Shown: in pieces, positions 45,530-54,086 of the stretch
Numbering within the stretch: the first letter of the stretch is position 1
Layout of the letters: the number at the start of each line of letters is the position of its first letter
Origin: Ustilaginoidea virens
Taxonomy: Eukaryota; Ascomycota; Sordariomycetes; Hypocreales; Clavicipitaceae
Assembly: GCF_000687475.1 (NCBI RefSeq)
Contig: NC_057316.1
Coordinates: forward strand, 5,766,001 to 5,830,000
Direction of reading: 5' to 3'
Length of the DNA: 64,000 nucleotides
Made by a program: the position numbers and the translations under genes
The notes under the pieces: model-generated
Told to the model about the DNA's origin: nothing
What the model saw: only the letters and a program-made list of their open reading frames with translations
The model's database searches: none

Positions 45530-46066
45530 ATGGCTGAGAACGGCGCTTCGGTCCCCGCCCACTCCTCCTCCGAGGAAACTGGCTTTGCTGAAAGCAAAGG
45601 CAAGGGCAAGGGCAAGGCTGCTGAGCCAGCTTCTCACCGCGAGGATGCTGCCATGGATGAAGATGGGGAGGACGATGTTGTTGACGAAGACGAAGACGAT
45701 GATGATGACGAAGACGATGAAGACGATGTAATGTCATGCACTCAAAGTGAACTGTCGTCACTGCCTGCTTTTCCCGGCGACTAACACATGGTGTTTTTGC
45801 AGAATGCCCAGGCCGGTAGTAAGCATCGCGGCTACCTGATAGGACCATGCTCATTCTGCATCCCTTGACTGACTTGAGAAACCGCAGTTGACGAGGAGGA
45901 CGGTCTGGAAGAGATTGACCTGGACAACATTGTCGACGGGGGTCGTCGCACGCGTGGCACCACCATCGACTTCGCCAAGGCAGCTGAGAGTCTCCCGGCT
46001 GACGAGGACGACGAAGACGACGAAGACTTTGAGCCCCCTTCCGAGGATGCGGAGATGGCTGATTAG
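45530..46066 (+). CDS. Histone H2A.Z-H2B chaperone Chz1
   Basis: Three exons, 45530-45727, 45803-45815 and 45888-46066, give 129 residues. The middle exon is only 13 nt (AATGCCCAGGCCG) and is needed to bring the acidic N-terminal part into frame with the CHZ motif. Introns are 75 and 72 bp with donors GTAATG and GTAGTA. The CHZ motif reads EEIDLDNIVDGGRRTRGTTI, flanked by Asp/Glu runs. Chz1 binds H2A.Z-H2B dimers and hands them to the SWR1 complex. The N-terminal part is disordered with KGKGKGKAAEP. If intron 1 is retained, the frame stops after 18 extra codons, before the CHZ motif. Confidence 0.92.
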
Positions 46067-47162
46067 GCTTGGTGTCTGAGTTTCGGCGAACTGGGGGCTG
46101 TGAGCTATGTGTTTTTTTTTTTTTTTTCTTTTCCTTTTTATGTTTTGGGAGGGGAGAGAGGGGAAGAGGGGGGGTTGGAGAGCTGATAAAACGCGACGCT
46201 CCCTCTTCAGCTGTGGGGTCTTGTTAGAGAGGGGAAAAAGGACGGAAAAAAAAAAAACGAAAACGGCACCGATTGGCACGGGTCTCAGGACTCAAGAGCT
46301 CGAGGGAGTTGAAACCGCCTGCCGCGGCTTTTCCACTAGCGATGCTTCAGCTTTTGGCCGGATGGGCCGGCCTCGGGTTTGCGCGCTGGCTGTGGCGTTG
46401 CCTTGTGTGTATATGCATAGTCATGGACCAGAAGACAGATGGCTGGCCCTCTTGTCCGTATTGGCAAATTGCACTCTCCGCCGGGATCTGCAACTGCTCG
46501 GAATGGGAGCCAGGCGAGATCGTCTCGGGCGTGCGTGATGTGATGGTGGTTGTCATCAGCCCATTGGAATTTGTCGTGCCAGCAGATAAGATGATGGTGC
46601 TTTGCAAGTAGTGCATCCCACGGACTGATTCTACAGGAAATAGATCAAAGAGTCGTCTTCGGTTTTTTTTTCATTTTTATTTTTATTTTTATTTTTATTT
46701 TTATTTTTTTTTTAAAGCTACCGAGAACCAGTGCGTGTTGTTGCGCGGAAAACGATGCGTGCTACGTCATACGAGTTCAAGCTACAGTACCTAATAGGTG
46801 CCCCCTCCCTAGAGGTGGAAGTGAATTGCTCATCAACGTAGCACCGGCCAGCGGCAACAGCATCAGCGGGATGAACGCTGGCGGCATCGTCACCGGTGGA
46901 ATCAGCGAGAGCCGTTGAGAAAAAAAAAAAATCCAACCCGCGCGATATTGCCCAAGATGACGAAACAACAGTGTCAAACGGCTGCAACTGATGTCAAGAC
47001 TGTACATTTTGAAGGCTTCCTCTTCCACCCATCCCGTTCAGCAACAACCCCCGAATGGGTGGCTTGTGATGCCAGTTCAGGTATAACAATAATCAGATGA
47101 ATAGAGAGAAGAAGCACCACTTGCGCGCGGCCGTGCCCGCGAGTCGCCAACCCAACGGAAAA
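46067..47162. other. Convergent 3' spacer chz1 / secreted protein gene
   Basis: About 1.1 kb between converging stops. It has T tracts after chz1 (46112-46127), an ATTTTT repeat (46673-46713) and a 13-A run near 46920. Short frames here lack support. Confidence 0.55.
46673..46713 (+). repeat. (ATTTTT)n repeat
   Basis: Five tandem ATTTTT units with a longer T end, in a convergent 3' region. Confidence 0.9.
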
Positions 47163-47948
47163 CTATTCGTAGCCATCGCTCAACTTGTTCATAGCTCCAA
47201 GCTTCATAGTAACTGGCCGCCCTTGCGGATCATTCAAGGGGACCTGGATAGTACAGGGCACAGTATCAGGAGCCCTGGTGCAGTAGTCATTGTAAAAGAA
47301 CTGGAAAAACTGGCAAGGCTGGAAAGACCAGTCGCAGACCTTGTAAGTCCCGAGGCACTTGAGATGCGGCTCTATGCGGCACACGCCCTGGACTATAAAA
47401 TAGAAGGTAAGGGTTTTGATATAGCATCCGTACCCAGCTGGGCACACCATAGTATCAGGCGCATCGGGAGAAGATGAGCTGACGACCTTGCCAGGCACGG
47501 TATAAGGGCTGTATGCTACCTGGGCCTTCTTCGTTCCAGAATCAAACGTAGCCTTGATGAGCCAGCCTGGATTCGGAGAGACGGAAACAGATGTCGAGCT
47601 ATAGGTTTCGACAATTCTTTCTGAAGCATGTTGATTCAAGATTTCATTGTTATAATGGGACATATAGTGGATATCGACTGAATTAATAGAATTGAGCGCG
47701 GTGCGATTCCATTGGTGGAATTCGTCACAGCGCCATTCCGAGCAGAAGGTGAAATCGTTGCTCGTTGCTTGATATTCTGTCCAGGGCGGGTTTTGCGCAT
47801 CCAGAGAGATTGACTGTCGCAGTTGCGCGATGAAGGCGGTGACGTCTTGGCCAGAAGGCACATTCTGACCCGCTGCACGCGGTGACGCCCTCATGGCAGA
47901 GCCTTGAATACATGCCGCCAGGGACAGCAGGGAGAGGGGGAGAAACAT
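47163..47948 (-). CDS. Unrecognised secreted protein with ten cysteines
   Basis: One exon, 261 residues, minus strand. It begins with a clear signal peptide (MFLPLSLLSLAACIQGSA). I recognise no family. The mature protein has ten cysteines in pairs: CSEWRC, CPAGYGC, then four in VCRIEPHLKC and VCDWSFQPC, and a last pair in DYCTRAPDTVPC, so a disulfide-bonded extracellular fold is likely. One N-glycosylation site (WNRT) is seen. It has no membrane helix or GPI tail. The C-terminal part is rich in Phe/Tyr (CQFFQFFYNDYC). It may be a conserved ascomycete secreted protein or an effector; sequence alone does not decide. The ATG at 47948 is preferred because the signal peptide starts exactly there; upstream in-frame codons give no ATG with targeting value. 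Confidence 0.8.
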   Translation of the reverse strand: MFLPLSLLSLAACIQGSAMRASPRAAGQNVPSGQDVTAFIAQLRQSISLDAQNPPWTEYQATSNDFTFCSEWRCDEFHQWNRTALNSINSVDIHYMSHYNNEILNQHASERIVETYSSTSVSVSPNPGWLIKATFDSGTKKAQVAYSPYTVPGKVVSSSSPDAPDTMVCPAGYGCYIKTLTFYFIVQGVCRIEPHLKCLGTYKVCDWSFQPCQFFQFFYNDYCTRAPDTVPCTIQVPLNDPQGRPVTMKLGAMNKLSDGYE

Positions 47949-49603
47949 GGTTGCAGCTAGTTTCTGGCGAAGCGAGGATGGTTCGAGAGGCCAGCTCTCA
48001 GGATACCGGTAGGAGGACACATGGGGTATTTGTTCTGTTTGCCCACCACCTGCTGTATCCAAGCTCGCTCTTTGGATCGTGATGGCCAAGGGTCGAGTGA
48101 GCCGAGCTGCTGCCAATGGACTCGAGTCATGGCAAAGGAGGTGCTTCAGCCTCTTTGCGAAACGTTGCTTCTTCTTGTTCTTGTTCTTGTTCTTCCCCTG
48201 CTCTTGTTTTCCAGAAAACTAGAGAAACCTTCTCCCTGCCCCGCTCTCTCTGTCTTTTTTTTTTTCTTTTCTTTTTTTTTCGTTTCAGCCAGAGTATATT
48301 TCATGTGGCGCGAGGCTGCTCTGGGAATAAGACCGTCGGCATCACCATCATCATCCGTCAAGATCAGCAGCGAGTAGTCGGAAATACCGCCGGTGAAAGT
48401 ACGACCCGCCGGTGGTCGGCTATCGGCTGAATCGTAACGACACCGCTGATCCGTGTCGTTGCTTACGTATGCTCATTGCTGCGGAAGAAGGAAAGTCATC
48501 CTTATTGCTGCGGAAGAAGCAAAGGCGTCTGACAAAGCGCAAACTCTAAGTCGCCTCATGCCAACATTTGAAGCGAAACTTTATTTCCGTGGCCGAAAGA
48601 GTCAGGTTATTTCCGTGGCCGACTAGCCGAGCCCTATGCCAACCCGAAGTGGATACTTGGCCCTTCGACTACGGACTACTCCGTACAGAAACAGCATCTG
48701 CGAGGCAAATAACAGTTCGCTGCGGAATCGTTGCCGCGATATCTGTCCGACTCGTAACCTGAAGGTCGACCCTAGCTACTCCGTACGCCGCTCAGTTTCA
48801 CCCCGTTCCCGGTCGGTCCTACATTAGTGTACCAAGTGCGTACTCCGTAGTGTTGTACCAACCAAAGTGCAGAGAACCCAAGCCAATCCCCTCAGTGGCG
48901 TTCCCCAGCCCTGTTGAAGCTGCTGGGGGCCAAGAACAGGGCAGGGCCCGCAAAGTTCGAGACTACCAGATGTCAACCGACCAGATTATAAGTACTATTT
49001 CATATATAATTCTATGTAAGGCGACTTTCCCACTTTTTACTAAGTCTCTAGGTACCTACCTAGGAGGTAGGTACTAGAGGTAGAGAAAGTACCTCGAGAT
49101 AATTTCTGTATAACGTGACTTCTTTTACTATTTTACTAGGTACCCCTGCCGACCTTAGGTAAGGTACCTAAGGTATCTAGGAACCTAGTAGAAAAAGAAG
49201 AGTACTTTTATATATATCTTTAAGTATAAAGTGACCTGCGCCGCTTATCTCCAATGAACCAATTATGTTAATGATATAGCCAGTTATTATGGGGGGGTCG
49301 GATGAAAAGGAGGGAGCATAGCAAAGTTCCCATATCGGCAACCAGCCCCAGCCATCAATTTTTGCTTTTTTACCGTACTGAGTACTCCGTACACGGCACA
49401 CCCGTGCTTCTGTACTCCGTACTCCGTTAGGTACCTCGCAAAGAACGAACCGGCCCCCATTTTGATGAATACCTTGCTTAGGTAAGCAAGCACATCTCTC
49501 GTTTCCAACAACGTGACTTCTCCTCCAACCCACCATCGCTTCTATTTCGCCTTTGACGTGACGCCTCCCCGTACCACCAAGAGAGACTACGACGGTCTCG
49601 AGC
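47949..49603. other. Divergent region secreted-protein gene / bet1
   Basis: About 1.65 kb between divergent starts. It holds five full TACTCCGTA motifs (48677, 48777, 48841, 49383, 49413), an AT-rich stretch with GGTACCTA islands (about 48985-49260), and T/C tracts near 48256-48285. No gene is supported. Confidence 0.6.
48985..49260. repeat. AT-rich island with GGTACCTA / CCTAGGAGG palindromes
   Basis: Contains GGTACCTACCTAGGAGGTAG, TAGGTAAGGTACCTAAGG, GGAACCTAGTAG and TATATATATC. Notably richer in A and T than flanking genes, as at 41085-41240 and 52820-52965. Confidence 0.65.
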
Positions 49604-50480
49604 ATGTCGCAAAGGTAAGTCGTGAGAAGCGGCGGATCGCCGTCCCCTTTCATTCTCGAGGTCGAGGCAGGACCCGCCGGAGCCGAGGTCAAACCTGGGA
49701 CAAAGCACCCAACGGAGCAGACTCGGCCTTTGGGCTCATCTCAGCTGACAGTTCCGCGTCTTGCTCAACATCAGGTTCAGCGCCTCATCGCTACACCAGC
49801 GCGACTCTCGCTCCGCCCTCTTCGACGGCTACCCCGGCGAAAGCACCCCGCAACGAGGTCCCAGCCCGAGCGTCAACGCCAACGCCAACGGCGGATACGG
49901 CTATGGATATGCCGCCAACGGCGGCTACGGCGTCGAGCGACACTCGTACCGGAGCGCGACGCCCAACAAGAAGGGCCAATATAGCGATGCGGTGCTGAAT
50001 GAGCTGGAGAGCCAAAACGATGCCCAAGTTGCAGGGATTCTGGGCAAGGTCAGGACGTTGAAAGATGTAGGCGAATTCCCTCCAGGTCCCCCTTTCTGCA
50101 TCTTCCCCCCCCTTCTTTCATCTTTCCCCCCCTCCCTTTTCATTTTCTTTTCTTCATTTCTTCTCTTTGCAAAAAAAAAAAAAAAATGGAAAGGTATCTT
50201 GAGGGAACGATGATGAAGCAAAAAAAGGGGGCTGCAGTTCAATAACATGTGGAAGCTCATGTCATAATTACAGATGACTGTTGCCATCGGCGACGAAATC
50301 CGCGACTCATCCGCGCTAGCCGAAAAGATGAACGACTCATTCGACTCGACAAGGCTGCGGCTCAGGGGCACCATGAACCGCATGCTACTCATGGCTGAGC
50401 GCACAGGCGTTGGCTGGAAAGTTTGGTTGCTCTTTTTTGCTGCCGTTGGGATGCTGTTCTTCTACGTGTGGCTTTTTTAA
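49604..50480 (+). CDS. ER-Golgi SNARE Bet1
   Basis: Three exons, 49604-49614, 49775-50066 and 50274-50480, give 169 residues. The first coding exon is 11 nt (ATGTCGCAAAG) with a GTAAGT donor; introns are 160 and 207 bp. The N terminus MSQRFSASSLHQRDSRSALF matches yeast Bet1, followed by Gly/Tyr/Asn-rich sequence, then the SNARE helix (NELESQNDAQVAGILGKVRT, MTVAIGDEIRDSS, LRLRGTMNRMLLMAERTG) and a C-terminal anchor (VWLLFFAAVGMLFFYVWLF). Bet1 is a Qc-SNARE for COPII vesicle fusion with the Golgi. The exon-1 call rests on the exact family start and on phase. The second intron is rich in C/T and A runs. Confidence 0.94.
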
Positions 50481-51195
50481 ATAAAAGCAAATGGAAAAAG
50501 ACACAAAAACACGTGGGACAATCGCTGTCCAGGTTGTAAGAAAAGTACACGCGACTCTTACAACGAGGTGGCCATAAACGGGTTGTCACCAACAAGTTTG
50601 ACGTGTTTCAAAAAAAGATGTTGCATTCGCGGCTGGCGTTCTGGGCTGGAGTTGTTAGCACATGGTGATTTGGTACTTTTTTTTTCATTCAAATCAATTC
50701 GAGGGCTGTGTTCCAATGTTGAAGCGACCCGGGTGTAGAGCAGTTTTGCTTAATATTTATGAATGTCCAGATCCAATTCTTTTAGTCTTTTTCATTTTTC
50801 CTTTTCTCCCTTTCTCCTTTTCCCCTTCTTTCCCTTTTTTTCCCCGGTGGTGGGGAATATGGACTGATCTTTGTAGGCAGTTTAGGTTAAAGTGACAGCT
50901 TGGTCGTAGATGCATTTCAGTGTCAATAAAGCAACACGACGCTGCATAAGCCAGCAACTTTGCACAGCCATGACCATGTCATAGCCAGATTCACTTGGCC
51001 AAGGTTTAGGCAAGGTTTCTCGTGTCGGCCTGGCTTTACCTTGCTGTTTCCTGTTCTCGCAGGTGAGGCAACCGCCCCATGTGCTGTCGGACCAGCCATG
51101 CAAGGACAAGTCATGCAAATGATCTAATCTCTTCGTCTCGATTCGTGGGTAACGTTATGTACACGCAGCGGGGAATCATGGTCATGCCCCTGGCT
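50481..51195. other. Convergent 3' spacer bet1 / apc15
   Basis: 715 bp between converging stops; a T/C-rich stretch lies near 50784-50842. No gene is supported. Confidence 0.55.
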
Positions 51196-52312
51196 TCATC
51201 GTGCCTTCCTCTGCGCAGGACTACTGTCCATAAAGCTGCTCTCATCATGACTCAGCAGGGTGCTCAGGTCCAGACTGTCCCTCGGACCCGACACTCTTCT
51301 CACGCGCAGGATAGGACTTTGCGGGGGACCCAGATCCGCTGCTCTGCGGACAAATCCTGCGTCCTGATCGTCATGGCCATCGTCCCCGCCGTCCTGGCTG
51401 CTGCTCAGTTCCGCTTCCGAATCGGTATGCTCGTATAATCCACTCTCTGCCTCGGGAACGTCGTCGTCCAGATTGGCATCCATGTCCAGCCCGTTGTCCA
51501 AGCCGCCGTGAGCAAAGTCGTCCTCATCGAGCATGTGGCCTTGGTGCTCCTCTTCAATCTCCTCCTCGCCACCGTACATTTCGTCGACGTCGGGGTCTCC
51601 TCGGACCAGAGCTTCCCTGAACGCGTCGTCCGTCATCCGCATCCGCGCAGCCATGAGGTCGTTTTGCCGCTCTTGGCGGAGCACCTCGTGGTCGAATTCG
51701 GAACCGTCTCCCGGCGAGGCCTGCTCCTCGTCGGCTTCTTCATCGGACCCATCCCCCATGGCGAAAGGGTCGTCGGCATCCGCGTCGGGTATTTCGTCGT
51801 CGAGGTCTTGCGCGCCGTCAAGTTGCACGTCGTCCATCATGCCCTCCTCCGGCATGCCTGCTCCTTCTGCCTCGGCTAGTTCTTGGGCGAGCTGCTCCCG
51901 TCGGAGAGCCTCCTGGTGCTCTTCTTGCTCGCGCTTTTCCTCCCGCATCTGGTGCAGCGTCTTGGGTATGCCTAGTGGGCGCAGCCAGCTGCTTCCGAAA
52001 TTCTGAACATTGACCCGGCGCCGATGCATGTATTGCTCGTCAGCCGCGAGCAGAGCGAGGGCGGTCCGCTCCACAACATGGCCGCGGGATCGAGGGTTGC
52101 CTGGTCCGTGGTTGTGATTTGAGGGGTCGCCATGATGCGTGTCGTGCGGTTCGTGGGGTTGCGACGTGCTTCTCGATGTCGTGTACCAGAGCGAGTGCGA
52201 CTTGTTCGCAGGGGAGCTGTTAGTCGAGGTTCTCGGAAGAAGTGTTGATTTCACGTCTGGGCTGGGCTTAACTTACATCCCGGGGGGTAAAATCCGGAAG
52301 AGTCGCCAGCAT
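51196..52312 (-). CDS. Anaphase-promoting complex subunit Apc15 (Mnd2-like)
   Basis: Two exons on the minus strand, 52312-52277 (12 codons, MLATLPDFTPRD) and 52200-51196, give 346 residues. The 76-bp intron has GTAAGT, a GACTAAC branch and an unusual AAG acceptor; the phase and the fungal Apc15 start PRDSHSLWYT support it. The core motif is RRRVNVQNFGSSWLRPLGIP, KTLHQMREE, then a helix EEHQEALRREQLAQELAEAE. Apc15 helps APC/C turn over the mitotic checkpoint complex. After the core, about 200 residues are highly acidic and disordered, which is usual in fungal members. TCACGTGA lies 254 bp upstream. Confidence 0.9.
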
Positions 52313-52565
52313 GGCTGCAGGAAAGGGATCAAACACGGCGTTTGACGCGACGCCAAATGTCTAACCAACACCTGGCAGAGTTCTCGGAGCTTCTGGACTA
52401 GGGACACGAGTAGGAAGATGCAAAGCTCTGAAATCCTGCGAGGTTGTTGATAAACAGAGATACAGATAAGGTGTCTGTCTGGTTGGCTGCGTCCCGCAAG
52501 GCTCAAGCCACCCAGCCGCCCCAGCCGAATCCCAAGCGATCGGAAGGTTGCCTTGTCACATGCTA

Positions 52566-52573
52566 TCACGTGA
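52566..52573. promoter_or_regulatory. TCACGTGA box upstream of apc15
   Basis: Perfect palindrome 254 bp upstream of the apc15 ATG, the same form as at 45234-45241. Confidence 0.4.
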
Positions 52574-52819
52574 CCATGGGCAGATCAAGCCTTTTACATG
52601 CCACTGTTGCATCGTTGCACGTTGCACCGTGACAAGGGCCGTCCAAGTTAACCATCAACCTGGCTACTCCGTACTCCGTACTTCGGTTTAGTACCCCGCT
52701 CTCATCACTGTCTGTTCTCAACCAGCTTGCGCCACATCCGGACGGAGGGAGAAGCACTGGCAGTGGGCCCCAACCATCGGCCGATGCGCTGAATATCCCC
52801 GCTCCCTCTGTGGGTTTCG

Positions 52820-52965
52820 ACATATTATATATCCCTTTAAAGGTCCTAAGGTGCAGCTTTTGTACTATGTAGACAAGGGTTTAAGCCAATATAAAGCCGT
52901 ATATTAAAAGGTATATCAGCAGATAAAGAAATAGTGTAGTAGCAAAAGTACCCGTACATCATGAC
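52820..52965. repeat. AT-rich island
   Basis: ACATATTATATATCCC, AATATAAAGCCGTATATT and GGTATATCAGCAGATAAAG make this clearly AT-richer than the surroundings. It might be a remnant of a mutated element, but no ends or coding remains are visible. Confidence 0.5.
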
Positions 52966-53980
52966 TTACAAGGCGGTTTGGCTCGTCCGCTAGACAAGTT
53001 GACGTGTCCGAACATTTTGTTTGGTGGGGACACTGTTCATTGGCAGCGCATCGAGCGGCAGCGGGCAGCCTTTTCTGTTCCTTACCGAGATGTCGAGATG
53101 TCGTACGTTAGGCAGGCACGGGCGAAGCCGTCAGGGAGGAGGTACAGGCTGACATTAGACATACCTCATTAGGAGGTCCAGCAGCCCTCTGCCCCGGGGC
53201 TGTCGGCCCACCAGCTGCAAGCCTTATTTGCGCATTGACAAACCAAACCAGCTCGACCAAGCTGACAGAAGGCTGGGGCAATCAATAAGGCTTGAAAGGC
53301 AACCGCTGATTCGCCACCATTGAAGAGGTAACTTCTTGCAACAACGGAAGTTGCGTGAGGTTGCCTGACGTTCTCGGAGGTTATCAAGCCGTGGAGGGAA
53401 GGAGGGAGGGAGAGCGGGGGGTGCTGATTCGTTTGTTGCAACCAGACTTTTGGCAATGTCAACGACAGGCAGCCGATCTCGGCCATCCGTGTCAATCGAT
53501 CTGATTTATAACTTCCCCTACCTAAAGTTCTCGGTACGTCGTGTCGTGAAGAGGAAGGGTTTTCGTGCAACCATCGAACCGCGGCATGAACCCTGGTTTT
53601 CCCACCACTCGAAGCTGGTAGTTTCGACTCTCGACTATTTCGAGCAGCAGTTCGAACGTTGCATGCAGTGCCGGGGGCTCTCCGACTAATCCAGCAAACT
53701 GCCTGGTCCACCGTCCACCTACTCCGTACCGCCACATGTAGGAGGTACGTAGTAGGTAGGGAGGTTGCTAACATCTCTCTCGGCGCGGCGAACCCCTTTC
53801 CTGCTGGTGCCCTAGCGAACCAAAGCTTATTGCTGGTTGACGTGGCAGCAACTTTCAACCCAGTCCAGTCGTCACGCTGGCTACCTGGGTACGGACGTAG
53901 ATAAGAGCAGATGTGGCACCCTACAAAAGTATGACTGGCTGGCTGGCTGTCTGTCTTGTGTCCCTCTCGAGCAATAACTC

Positions 53981-54086
53981 GGTGCTCCGTGCTCCGTCCT
54001 CCGTGCTCCGTGCCCTGTGCCCTGTGCCCTGTGCCCTGTGCCCTGTGCCCTGTGCCCTGTGCCCTGTGCCCTGTGCCCTGTGCCCC
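53981..54086 (+). repeat. 7-bp minisatellite (GCTCCGT to GCCCTGT)n
   Basis: About 15 head-to-tail 7-bp copies; the left copies read GCTCCGT and the right ones GCCCTGT. Same unit length as, but different sequence from, the repeat at 28948-29068. Confidence 0.95.
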
